This document shows positions 21,611-32,798 of a stretch of DNA of 64,000 nt, piece after piece. Both the position numbers and the translations under genes were made by a program. The notes under the pieces were generated by a model that saw only the letters and a list, made by a program, of their open reading frames with translations, did not search any database and was not told the origin of the DNA. The DNA comes from Clitopilus passeckerianus. Taxonomy: Eukaryota > Basidiomycota > Agaricomycetes > Agaricales > Entolomataceae. The stretch spans positions 372,001-436,000 of the forward strand of contig CALYLX010000106.1 in the NCBI GenBank assembly GCA_944990035.1, written 5' to 3'. Position 1 is the stretch's first letter; the number at the start of each line of letters is the position of its first letter.

Positions 21611-22579
21611 ATGGCCCCAGTATCACAACCACGAGCGCATGAGACTATGTCTGGCTTGGTGGAGGTGAGCTTGCACCACTCTGCGGGATTTATTGCTTGA
21701 CTTACGAGTAATTCTAGCATGCCAAAGCTATTCAACCTCAACATTCTGTTCAATTTGAGCCAATTATAAGCCTTAGACCCTCACCTCCGCCGCTGATAGA
21801 ATATAACCTGCTCATTCTCGGGGAACGTGGGTACTTCGACTGTGCATCAGGGTCTGTGAATGTGTCGGGACTACATCTCAACAATCTGCAATTGGCAACA
21901 GGGTACACACCAAAGGTTACAAACACAGGCACGGGAAGGATGTCCAGTATGCTCGCTCCGTGGTATCGTTCTTAGTATGAAAACTCATTCTCTGTGCTCG
22001 GTGTGCACCCTTTTGTGAAGGTAGGCATGTTGTGGACTCGGATGCCAGCAACGGTACTAATGTCGCCTAATCAGGGATACTCCACGGGCACCCCGCCACT
22101 TTGTAGGTAACATGGTTCTAACAAGATCCCAGGGATCACAGAGAGAAAGTAGTGTGCTGCACATAAGAGGTATTGTAGGATAATATTTTGTGCCAGGACT
22201 CGGAGCGGCTGATATTCATATTCCTTCTACCTTTTAGCAAACCTTTGAATGCATTGGGAACAAGTGTGTGGATACACAACCTTTCGTACTATCACGTATA
22301 GTGAAGCTATAAGTTATGAATTGGCAACACTCGCCGTAGGCTTCCATGCGGGTATGATCACACAATGTGAACTTCCTTCTGGATTTGGTGTGCATTTGGG
22401 TCCGCGGGCCTCCCATATGATGGGTACCTTAAACGTGAGCAAAGTGCAAGCCGGACAGGGAGAAAAGCTCGCGGGAGCCTTCTGTGTCGCTTGGCTGAGA
22501 TTACAGGTGCTCGGGTACCGTAAACCTTGAAAGTTTGAGCAAGGAAGGATACGTCTCAGGTATCAGTTCAGTTTCTTAG
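21611..22579 (+). pseudogene. Decayed gene of unknown family
   Basis: Protein-like stretches follow each other on the plus strand but in changing frames with stops between them. They start at ATG 21611 (MAPVSQPRAHETMSGLVE). A plausible GT-AG intron then leads to HAKAIQPQHSVQFEPIISL, ILGERGYFDCASGSVNVSG and APWYRS, with TAG directly after. Next is YENSFSVLGVHPFVK and another intron-like gap. Further on come ADIHIPSTF, KPLNALGTSVWIHNLS, PSGFGVHLGPRASHMMG and VNLESLSKEGYVSG, ending at 22579. I do not know the family. The run of clean protein-like segments in one direction argues for a broken gene rather than chance. It lies just after solo LTR 1. Confidence 0.45.
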
Positions 22580-22878
22580 GATTTAACTCAGTTCCGGCAG
22601 AATGCTCAACCCATGCAGCGCACGGGTAACGGCTAGTACACTCAAATATTTCGTTCAATTATCGTCCAGATATCGGATTTGGACCGACAGCAGTGATTTG
22701 CGACTCGGACCGTAAATAAATTTCGGAAACAAATCACCCAGTGGTACTATTTCGAGGTTCTCCGATTCAACGGCGTATCCTAGCAAACCTAAACTCACAC
22801 CTCACTGGCACGCAGTAAGCCATGAGGCCTTGACGCGCCGCGTATATTACTCAACTTGGTGTTACCAAACTTCTAATA
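22580..22878. other. Intergenic before the long-TIR element
   Basis: About 300 bases with no gene seen. Confidence 0.5.
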
Positions 22879-24485
22879 CAGTGGCTCAAACAATTGTCCC
22901 AATGTTTCGCACTTTTTGACTGTTTGGACAATAACTCTAGACCAAGTACAAACAAGACCAAAGTATAGGTACATTTCTAAAAGCATTTAATCTCAGCTTT
23001 TAGAATATATAAAAATATTAAAACTCCGAATGGAATTGATGGAGATATAGTGCAAACAAGACAGACCAACATTGGGACAATTATTTGGTCTTGACCCTAA
23101 AAATGGCTCATCAGTGGTATAGCTTGCTATACACCATTAGAAACCATAATATAACTCAGGTATATCTTTTAAATAGCTAAACACAATAATATAGAAGTAG
23201 TATAGACAACACCAATGCTCTCAGAAATGTAGTACTCATCCTCTATTGATATATTTACTTTTTATAATGTCACATGCTTATCTGAACTTTTTGCTGCTAT
23301 TTATTTAGGAAAAATTGGTCAGAATCCTTTGTGCTAGGTTATATTACTTGAACAAAGCCTTTGGCTAGTATTTTAAATGATAGAGAAACTTTTTCTAGGC
23401 ATTCTGCTAAGCTATTTATTTAAATTTATTAGTATCTAATCAGATATTGGTATCTGCAGAACTACTAATGCTATTTCTGTTCAAAAGTACATTATATCCA
23501 CAACTATTAGTCTAATTGGCTTACATTGTACACCTAAATTGTATCAAAAATAGTTGCTTGAGGTAGTTGTAATTGCCATTATATTCATTGTACATTTGTA
23601 TAATTAGTATAAAGCAATAAAATATTGATTGGAGCTATGGAAATTGAATCTACCAAGAATTCAACTACACCATTAAATCAATAGGCTGTCCTGCCAGCTA
23701 TTTCAGAGCATCTACATGATTAGAAAAGTGATTATTGGATGAAAAATGGGTAATCACAGAGGGGATATTAAAATAGGTTTATTTCATCTCAATCAAAGAC
23801 TATGTTAGAGGCATAAAGCAGCTACTAAAGTCAAGTAACTTCTATAGGTCCTCATATGAAGCCTAATGCCAAGTGAAATATAATAGTTTCCTATAAATAT
23901 TACTGCATTTAGGTCATAAATCTGGCTATTTTAAAAAAATATTTATTTTCTGAAAATATAAAAGCGTAACAGATACTTTTTACAAGGGAAGAAAAAATTC
24001 CTAGAGCATTGGAACTATACATATGGATTATATTTTGCGTTTTAAAGGTATCTGATCTATCAAAAAGTCTTAACACCTCTTTCAATCAAGCTTGCTAATT
24101 TTATTTGTATTTTTATCAATCCAATCACATGGAAGGGAATTCTGCAGGAAGATACCTCTAGAGCTATTGTGCATATACTAGTATAGTCTTTTGAAAACTA
24201 CCTATACCAGTATACTGGCTTAAAAAAGTATCTGAAGCATTTAAATGTGTGGTTTCTTTATTTTGAGGGTCAAGACCAAATAATTGTCCCAATGTTGGTC
24301 TGTCTTGTTTGCACTATATCTCCATCAATTCCGTTCGGAGTTTTAATATTTTTATATATTCTGAAAGCTGAGATTAAATGCTTTTAGAAATGTACCTATA
24401 CTTTGGTCTTGTTTGTACTTGGTCTAGAGTTGTTGTCCAAACAGTCAAAAAGTGCGAAACATTGGGACAATTGTTTGAGCCACTG
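22879..24485. mobile_element. 1.6-kb long-TIR DNA transposon remnant, TA target duplication
   Basis: Two terminal inverted repeats of about 225 bases (22879-23105 and about 24259-24485) match with only a few differences. Both tips read CAGTGGCTCAAACAATTGTC inward, and TA flanks each end. The 1.15-kb interior is strongly AT-rich, unlike neighbouring DNA, and has no open frame of 60 codons, so it cannot make a transposase now. Each TIR also carries a motif like AACATTGGGACAATTNTTTG twice, once inverted at the outer tip and once at the inner edge. This fits a Tc1/mariner-like element with IR/DR-type binding sites. Confidence 0.85.
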
Positions 24486-24736
24486 TATGCACTCGGCGAG
24501 GACGTAAAACAAGCGTGAGATTTTGAGAAAAATAATACTGAGAGGTGCAGGGGGAGCGGAACTACATTGGGTAAGAGAACAACGAACACAAGAATAAGTG
24601 TGGCTTTAGAGGGAATTGTTCGTCCTGTACGCTAGGTGATAAAAAGACTTCCCCCCTTCCTACTGGACAAAAGTTTGCCTAGATTAAGTGGTCAGTGGAA
24701 GAACAGCCTTCTGAACAATGTAAAGCCTCACTGAAT

Positions 24737-25398
24737 TCAGCCTCGTTCAGTGGGGCACAAGCCACCAAACGCGTGAGCACCAAATTTGGTGGCTAGTCGT
24801 TGAGTAGCGGAAAGTCGGAAACCTAGGAAGAAATCATAGACAGTCCTTGCCGGATTGGCGCAGAAGGTTGCTACAAAATTGATATATGTCGCGCTACCAC
24901 TGCAGATGCTTGAGAACGTGTAATCCTCGGTGTAAGAGATAAAATCTGCATTGTCGTAATCGAAATGAGAGGGACCGCTAGCGTAAACCACTTGGTAGAA
25001 TAGCTCCTTCTCAGTACGCTTGTAAGCCACTAATTCCTCAGTAAAGTTGACGTTTGCAAGGTTGGAGGTACATATGGCCCCAGGGACATTGTCTTTCCGG
25101 AAGTTGCGACCCCCGTGCCTCCCTGAGAGAATCGGGAATGAGAGGTCGGATATCGTAAGTTAGATATTTCACAGGTCTTACTCACATACCAGTCGACGTG
25201 GTGGAAAGACTCAACGATGGGCAGAACCTTGGTAAGGGGGACATCAAACTGATAAGGAAAGGCAATAAACCCGGGTTTGGAGCCCGGAGGGCATTTCGGG
25301 TCAAGGGGGTGGGTTGGTATTGTAGTCGTCTCAGCACATCGAACCGTGAGGCTTGCGCTCAGGAAGACGAGAGAAGCGTAGACAAAATGAGCAAACAT
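24737..25398 (-). CDS. Small secreted protein of unknown function, 196 aa
   Basis: Two exons on the minus strand (25190-25398, 24737-25118) give 196 residues. Residues 1-22 form a signal peptide (hydrophobic run FVYASLVFLSASLTV). The mature part has CPPGSKPGFIAFPYQF, then WHGGRNFRKDNVPGAICTS, FTEELVAYKRTEKELFYQVV, DYDNADFISYTEDYTFSSIC and a C-terminal AHAFGGLCPTE. Around five cysteines suggest disulphides. I do not recognise the family for certain; a lipid- or ligand-binding SRPBCC-like fold is only a guess from the GAI(R)x-like strand pattern. For phase, the donor GTATGTGAG and the acceptor GGGAG were chosen; the nearer CAG gives a stop. A TATA box precedes it. Confidence 0.65.
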
Positions 25399-25455
25399 GA
25401 GAGGCGATTAGAGCTCGAGATGTAATCTGAAGAATATCCATCCATATTGTGCCGA

Positions 25456-25462
25456 TTTTATA
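25456..25462 (-). promoter_or_regulatory. TATA box of the 196-aa secreted protein gene
   Basis: TATAAAA on the minus strand, about 60 bases before the ATG at 25398. Confidence 0.55.
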
Positions 25463-26547
25463 GTCATTGGTGAATAAATTGTCAATAACGTCAAATAGCG
25501 TCTGATGGACGATATCCAGCTCGTGGGTTCGAAAAGGGAAGAGCTCACATCCTCAGTCAAGGCCTCAAAGCTCCGTGGAATTAAGAGAAGAGCAATCCAG
25601 GTGATCAAAGGGAGAAGGTCGTGAACACGATCGATGATCGCTCAACTCATCAAAGATCTGAGGCCTGATGGGTTAAGAAGGCAATCCGATGAACAGCGAA
25701 ATACTCGTAAGGATGTCAGTGCAACGACAGCCTCCCAAATGTCTCGAAACGCTGTTTGTCCATACAATGCAATGTGTCCGTAGCCTACCTCAGATGTTGC
25801 GAGCTTGTAGTAGCAGACCTGGGTAATTGGATCGACGAATACATACTAGTAGGTCTTGTATCGGTCCGCCAAATATCCGTATCTTTTACAACGGGGAAAG
25901 CATGGTCTCGGTCGGAACCGCCTGTTCAGAAGTAGATGCAGCCCCTACTATTATGGCGCCCGGAAATGTATAACAGCGGAGAATCTATATTTTGTGTTTC
26001 ACATCATGCTGATCCCCTACAACAACTACGACTACCATAACCCATGCTAGGAGGCTCATGGAGAGGCCCAATAATAATCTATGATTGGCTCGCAATTTCG
26101 TGTGCGATCAACCCGCACACCTGTTGGAAATGTCGGCTGGACTCGGATACTTCTAGAAGCTCCAGGCTTTTGTTCTGCTAGTAGCCAACAGTCAGAAACA
26201 TCTTCTGGTGCGATAGAGCAGTCTTCTGGCATGATCCTTCTAAGAACGTTCCATGTTGTAGATCTTTTGGAACTTCTGATCTCCTGCGCAATGGTATTCA
26301 CGCTGACGAGACTGTAAAACTAATGTTTTTGGTTTTGACAGAGGGGAACCATCAGAACGCTACACCTTTGCCCTAGGAGGTGGAACTTCTCCATAAGGCC
26401 CAACCGTACCAAACCCTTGCCACTGAACGCTATATGCCGATATCTTTCCTCCCATTCTGCAAGTCGCTCCGTCTAGATCTTCGGCCGTATGATTTACGAC
26501 AGGCCATAAGGGGTGATTGACTTGTCTCCTTCACGCAACGGAGGTTG
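25463..26547. other. Gene-poor stretch before solo LTR 2
   Basis: About 1.1 kb with no supported gene; short frames only. Confidence 0.5.
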
Positions 26548-27013
26548 TGTTAAGGCAGAGCCTAACAACTTAGGTAATACTGTTTACGTTCGATGTCTTT
26601 GATAAACAAAGACAGAGATTTGTCAGCAGCTGCGGCTGTACTGACGACCTGGTGAGATTGACGAAGCAAGGGACTTAAAGGCGAAGTAGAGAACTAAGCA
26701 GTTAGGTAGATTGCCTAGGTTAAGCTGAGGAGCCTTGACCAAATGGTACAGGTTTATATACCTATCTAGTAGTTCTAAATATAGCGCATGCGCAGCATGC
26801 TGAATAAGTAATGAGTCATGCGCAGCATGATGAGTAAGTACATGAGTCAGAAAGAGTCAGATAAGGTATAAGTCTCTCACAATCGTGAGAGATGCGGAGT
26901 AAGCATGGAGAAAAGGTGAAAAATGCGCAGTGATGCGCAGCATATGTGAGTAATCGTGCATAGGTAAGCGGGCCGGGGTATGTAAGGAGAAACATGTAAG
27001 CAAAATCATAACA
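26548..27013 (+). mobile_element. Solo LTR 2 of the same retrotransposon family, 466 bp
   Basis: Almost identical to LTR 1 (20900-21384) and in the same direction, with TGTTAAGGC...ATAACA ends. Its own 5-bp target duplication is GGTTG on both sides. It lacks about 20 bases present in LTR 1 near the GAGTCA repeats. Different target duplications show two separate insertions. Confidence 0.9.
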
Positions 27014-27563
27014 GGTTGACAGTCGAAGTTTGAAGTTTGTTGCTATCCTGCTTGGGCCGCCACTTCTGAGTTTGCTGCACAATATACAGTCTGGTTTTTC
27101 TATAGGTGGGGGGGGGGGGGGTATCAACTGGCTCTGAACTTGGGCTCAACGTCCTCTTCTCAAAAAAAGAAAAAACATGTCACACCTCAACTTATCCGTA
27201 ATGGAAGAATCACATATTTCCTGCTCTGTGAAATGGTCCGACCACTTCATAAGGTTCCATCACATCGATATCCTAAGCTTCCTTCCATGTGTCGTATTCA
27301 TGATGACAAGATAACAAGAAGAGGTTGTTACCCTTTGAACATTCCATAAACGTTTTCGGTGGAAAACCATCATTGTTCCGAAAGACGATGCCACCATGAG
27401 GTCCCTCCAGATGCGACCACCAACTCTGTAGGCGAACCTCCAACGCCTACAGAGCCCAGAAACCAGGCCATCCTGTGACCAATGGGATATGTCTCTCCCT
27501 TGGTGCTTATAAGGCCTACATTTTTAGTGCGTCTCTGTATCTGCACCCAGTACTCCCTCAGCC
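27014..27563. other. Promoter side of the terpene synthase; G14 run
   Basis: No gene seen. A run of 14 G lies at 27108-27121 and may be an assembly weak point. Confidence 0.55.
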
Positions 27564-28815
27564 ATGCAACCTACGCTCAACAATCAGACTCGGGCGATTC
27601 GCCTACCTGACTTGGCCACTACTTTCTCTATCCTTCCCGACAAGGGAAAGAATCCGTACTACTCTGAAGTATATCCAGAGGCTCACGCATGGATCCGCAA
27701 ATTCAATCAGCATGTCTATGGCCCCAAGATGACCAAGTTCATGGGGAATTGCAAATTCAAGCTATTCACTGAATTCTGCTACCCGTATGCTGATAAGGAG
27801 CGCCTTCGAGCCGTAATGGACCTCGTAGATTCAGATTTCTTCGAAGCCTATAATTGTTGCCGACAATATTCCCCGCAAGGTTAATGTTTTCTGGTTCTAC
27901 AATGCTGTCACCGATGTCCAGACAGGTGAGGAGGCAAGGCAAACCGCTTTGATTGCTGCTCGTGCTCTGCGAGAGCCTGAATTCGAAGACGGTTCTTGGG
28001 TGTGTGACCTCCCAAAGAGTGCGTAACCTCTCCTCGTGGATTCATCTACTGATTGTTGGGCCTGCAGCTTCGCTCGTCTCCACCTAATTGCCAAGTCAAG
28101 CCCCGAGTTCATCGCCCGTTTCGTCGATCACTTCATAAGCTATGCGGAGAATGTTAGCTATGAAGCCGTCCTCCGCGAAAAGCACGAGGTCCTCGGACTC
28201 ACAAGTTATATTGCCTTCCGCCGTGAGACTGCTGCTACACGCTGTGTTATGGACTTCGTTGAGTATGCCGTTGGAGTTGAGCTTCCGACACGAGTCCTCA
28301 ACGACCCTGTCTGGATTGCGGGCTATAACGCTGCTCTGGACCTTGCCTTCGGCACTAACGTGCGTCTCACAACTTTCATTTTTTTCGGGCTAATCAGATG
28401 GCGACTTCATTAGGACATTCATTCTTACGACATGGAACAAGGAATGAGTCATGGTGGGGCGAACATTATCACCGTTATCATGAAGACTCGTAATATCGAC
28501 GTCCAGGGCGCTATGGATTATTTCGGAGGATTTTGCGAAGCCCTCACGATCCAGTTGGCCGACGCGAAGCAATATCTTTCCGCACATCATGATCCAGTCT
28601 ACTCAAAGGATGCCGCCCGAGTGATGGAGGCTTTTGCTATCCTGGTGCGAGGCCAAGATCGGTGAGCCTCACCTCGTGAAGAGAATCACACTGCCAACCT
28701 CACATTACATACAGATGGGACTGAGCGCTTTTTCGGAGACCAGAGCAAGGAGGTCGGAGAAACTGGGTTGTTCAAGCTGAGAGAGGCTTTTGGGGGCTAC
28801 GCTTTGGATGAGTAG
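27564..28815 (+). pseudogene. Sesquiterpene synthase (class I terpene cyclase), damaged
   Basis: The family cyclises farnesyl diphosphate in fungal terpenoid pathways. Exons read MQPTLNNQTRAIRLPDLATT (from 27564), a first-exon end FCYPYADKERLRAVMDL, then after intron 27825-27879 VNVFWFYNAVTDVQTGEEAR. Next are the helix region with YIAFRRETAATRCVMDFVEY, the metal motif NDIHSYDMEQ (a perfect NDxxSxxxE) and finally ERFFGDQ. Three faults are visible. The Asp-rich motif DE/DDxxD is NAVTD, losing the first two acidic residues. The intron near 28017-28069 has no donor that keeps phase with its acceptor. At the last junction (about 28662-28715) the normal splice puts TGA after RWD, while ERFFG is in another frame. 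It is probably a pseudogene; a GC donor could rescue only the last fault. Confidence 0.68.
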
Positions 28816-29817
28816 ATATCAATGAGAATTGAGTGCACTCGGAGGAATCGTGGGTTCGCCGGGGATTAGAAACGCTTCCCCACCATGTCAGTCTAGAACA
28901 CATTCATTCAGAGTTTTGGTTCCTTATACGATTAAGATCCTGCCAACTTGAATATCAACGCGAGCGTGTGGGCACGGAAATGCCGTGGCAGTCCTCGCAA
29001 ATCAAATCGACCTGTAGGTCTGATCCAGATTGTCCTAGGAAACTTCAAGACCCAAAATACATCAATACGGAAGCATTAAACTGGTGTGAATTCCACTTCA
29101 AGCTCATTACCGCGACTCTTAAGAATGCTGAGTACTTTTCACTTGGGCCCGTTGCGCACCAGGTTCAGCGTATAGATATTCCGCCAGTCCCATGTACTCA
29201 ACAGCTCTTATCCACTCACACACTACCAGTTGCCTCAGAGACTTCTCGTGCCCATGGAATGTTTACACGCTCACAAAACACAAGCGCTTGAGCGTGGCTC
29301 ACCGCATCCTCTAGAATATAGCAGGGAAGGTGTACAATCACAGCACGACCTCCGTAGATGTGATTTCTGCACATTGGTTATTGTCGCGTCTCTAGTATCG
29401 ACTATCTGGGTATCTGCAGACCCTCCCATCTGTGGCGAGGCTTTTAACGTGTTCGAAAGCTCCGACCTCCCAAAATTGGTTGTAAGTTAATCGCGTTATT
29501 CAGGCCAAAGCCCCGTACTCGAAACCAATGCCACGGGAATTCTGGTAACAGGGGGAGCACCATATCCATTCAGGAGGATAACGAAATCGTGACTATCGCC
29601 GATGCTCGTTGAGGGCGCAAAGGGTGTTATTCAGAAGTGCGCCCGTAATACGATTACACCCATCACTGAGTGGATGAATTTACTGCCTTAATCTTTGATA
29701 TTAATGAATTGGACGGGTGGCCCTACGAACACATGTACTAGCGTATTTAAGGGTATCGAGGCGTGAATGTCATACTAGCTCCCAAATTCCACCCCGAGAT
29801 AGAAGCACATCGACAAT
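28816..29817. other. Intergenic, no gene seen
   Basis: About 1 kb. A 152-codon frame from 28833 lacks an ATG start and family features and is not supported. Confidence 0.5.
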
Positions 29818-32555
29818 TCACCGTCCAACAGCCTTTAACCAGTCCAGACATTCAGAGAGTTTGTCCTGTGTAGTATAGTTATATCAGCGCTGCCCAGCGA
29901 TCAAGGGAAAATGATATACCTGAGAGACATTCATGTTCGTCTGTATGTCCAAAATCACCCCTTCGGCCTCCCTCCTTGCCTTCCTATCCAGTCGTGCCCG
30001 TAATTCCCTTCTCGCATCGACAACATACGTCCCGGCACACTTTCTCCGCCGCCTAATATTGATATCTTGATGCCAGTCCATCTCGTACTCGAATCGTGTC
30101 TTCAAAGCGGCGATGAGCCCTTCAATTAGAGCTGAGGCCGTCAGAAGCCAAATGGGATATCGAAGGACGTCTGGTTCTGAGCGAGATATCAGCATTGGGT
30201 CGAAAGGAGGGAATCTCGAGGCCTCGCCTTCGATGGCCCCATAGAGCAGGGACCATGCCTCTTTCAGAACGCAATTCCAGTCACTCTCACGTGGACAGAG
30301 CTCTCGTAAGGCAGGTGTTGCGAACCATAGCTCGTCGAGGATAGCTTGAGGTGACATCCCGAAGTTGTAGTCAACAGCACAAAGGACGTCCCTCTGTGAA
30401 GTCTAAGCCACCCGTTAGGCCCTGTACGAGAAAGTACTATGCGGGAAATGACCTCAAAATCCTCGTAAGATAGTTTTTGCGGGGAGAGCGCCTGAAATTC
30501 TGAAGCTAGGATGGGGAGAAGAGGCGCAAGGAAGTCCCGATGTAGCTGGCGTACTGGCTGAGCGTGCCCCCAAGCTGTCATGATGGCTGCCTCTCACCTT
30601 CACGCCAAGTGCCAAGCAAGCGACAGCCGTATCCCAGATCACCATCTCGCGGCCTTCTTCCAAAGAATATGCGCGAGAGTGGGCGGAATAGGAGTCGGTC
30701 TCTGATACAGCGTCTGAATCTAAGCGTATGTTAGTCGTGGATGATATCAGGTCGTATTGGGTGGTACCTTCACTATCGGATTCCGAACTATCTTGTACCC
30801 CGACGTTCCCGTTACTCCCGACAACAAGGAAGCAGTATCTTAGGAAGAGGTGAGCGGCGTGGAAGCGAGTATTAGGCGATGTTGAGAGTTGATCATGTAG
30901 GTTAGAGTATTTCCATGGCGCTTTGCGAGTAGCAGGCGATGAGGCGTTCGTGCTAGCAAGAGTATCCGAAGATGAAGAATCCGAGCAAGATTTGTAGTAA
31001 GAATCACTGCATTCCGAGCGAAACGGTGATGTTAATGTAGCATTATTAGCAGGAGATTCGGGCTCTCCGTCAGGACTCGGAGACTCGCAGGGAGAACAAG
31101 AAGCACTAGTGGACCTAGATTCTTGATCTGGGTAAACGGGGAGAACCTGTGGTGCTTGATCAACAACCAGCCTGATGAGAAATATCGCCGAAGGTCCACC
31201 TCAAGGATCCACTCAATAATCGCAGAACGTAACTCTTCCCCTATTCCCAACCGTGATTCCCAGGTTTCTTCGTCAGCTTCCTCACGCTGACCTTTGGAGC
31301 CATACATGCCAGCAAACGTTTCAATAAAAAGAGAGACTTCCTTCCGCCTGAGTTTGTCTTCCCTCGCGCGTAAACGGATTAATCTGAGTTTGGACGTTGC
31401 ATCTTCGCTGAGAGGTAGCCCGGCGACGTGGTTTGCAGGCGGAGCAATGATGGCAACCGCGCATCCCCCACCTTGACGTTGAGTGTCCTTCGAAGAAGTC
31501 TGCGGATGTTGGGCCACGCTCGTTCGGGGAAGCTCGCCTTCTGGAGAGGAGTGCAAATCCATCTGTACAAAGGTATCTGAATTAGAATGTGGGTAGAATA
31601 TATGCGCGTTCTGTATGGTTACCTGTGGCATCTCGGACTGGAGTGACGCAGCTCTTCGGGAACTCGCCCTCTCGCTCGCGAAATGAGCTCTAGATGAAGC
31701 ACTTGACTTCACTTGATGCTTGCTTCCAGTCCTGCTCCTTTTAGATGGTGGTTCCGCATCGCTCTGGCCGCTGCTACATGTCCGTCTCCGACTAAATGGT
31801 GTTTTGAGGAGAGAAGAACGTCCGAGACGTTGACCTCTTCTATTAGAAAGTCGCCGAAGAAGTAGAGATTTCTGCACCTTCAGATCCCTCTGGCGATCGC
31901 GAAGTACGTGAAGTCGCCGAGAAGCCGCAGTGCGTTCTTGCAGGGGTCCGTAAGCATTAGCTCCCAAAATGATCCTGCTTGCGAGAGGTGATCCAGAGTC
32001 GACAACCATCCCTTTGTCAGCGCTATTAGTCAATCCAGAGGGAGAGGGAGACGCGAAGGTAGGCGTGCAAATAGAGATCCCATCTTCTTCAGTATCCGCT
32101 TCTGCCCCATCGTCTGGTTCGGAGAAATTATGCAAGATATCCGAAAACATTGTATCTCGAGAATCAGAAAGCAGGTTCGGAAAGTCGACTTTTGATGCTT
32201 GAAGTTTCTGCGGAAGGTCGCCTGGAAGGAAATCAGTGGCTATATGCGCTTCTCCAGGAACGCAAATCTGAGTTGGCAAGGAGCGCTGTATTTGAACGGC
32301 AAGAAGTCTTTCGTGTAATTGGGTAGTGAAGCAGTCCGCCTTTTCCATGCTTTGACCGCGAGGTGATTGGGTTCCGAGATCCAATGAAGCAGAAGATGCA
32401 GTAGAAGCAGCGGAGCTACGCGTTGCAGACTCCCAGAGCTGAGTCGGAGGACTTGAGGAGTATACTGGAGGGCTACTCGATACAGGTGGTTCAATGTGAT
32501 AATTGCTTGGCTGAGATGAGGGCAGAAAGTCAGAGTTCTCTGCGTCGCTGAGCAT
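29818..32555 (-). CDS. Cyclin-fold protein with long disordered N-terminus, 803 aa
   Basis: Seven exons on the minus strand (31623-32555, 31200-31562, 30768-31146, 30598-30719, 30453-30545, 29920-30393, 29818-29865) give 803 residues. About 430 residues of Ser/Arg-rich low-complexity sequence come first. Then a cyclin box follows: RSAIIEWILEVLP, TRFHAAHLFLRYCFLV, EMVIWDTAVACLALGVKLHR, LSYEDFEERDVLCAVDYNFG and QAILDELW. An acidic Ser-rich loop (SSESDSEDSDAVSETDSYS) is inserted inside the box. Cyclins activate CDK partners; which partner cannot be told. A basic stretch INIRRRRKC and an Arg-rich helix end the protein. ATG 32555 opens the first long frame. It is divergent from the cyclophilin gene, with 243 bases between. 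Confidence 0.72.
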
Positions 32556-32798
32556 CCGTGATAGAGACAGAATGACTTGAGTTCTATGCCAAGCTCTCCA
32601 AATTTATGTATGCGCCAGTATTCCAGAGTTTTAAGAGCGCCGTTGGTTAATGGAAAGAGCGAAGTTGAAGCCTCTGGCAAACTCGAATGTTTTGTGATTA
32701 GTGGCCTAAAGAGGCAAGTTCTTTTCACGGCGTCTCCTTGTGCTCAAACCACCACCACCCAGGCTCTACTCACATTCCTCCTTTGAACAGCTTTCAAG

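Noticed and set aside
27108..27121. The G14 run as a regulatory or structural signal
   Set aside because: A single homopolymer with no context; more likely slippage or an assembly effect.
28648..28730. Rescue of the terpene synthase end by a GC donor (CGAG/GCCAAG)
   Set aside because: It restores ERFFG but deletes the GQDRW residues expected just before it, so a frame break is more likely.
28833..29291. A 152-codon plus-strand gene after the terpene synthase
   Set aside because: No ATG start, no domain or signal, and no conserved-looking stretch.
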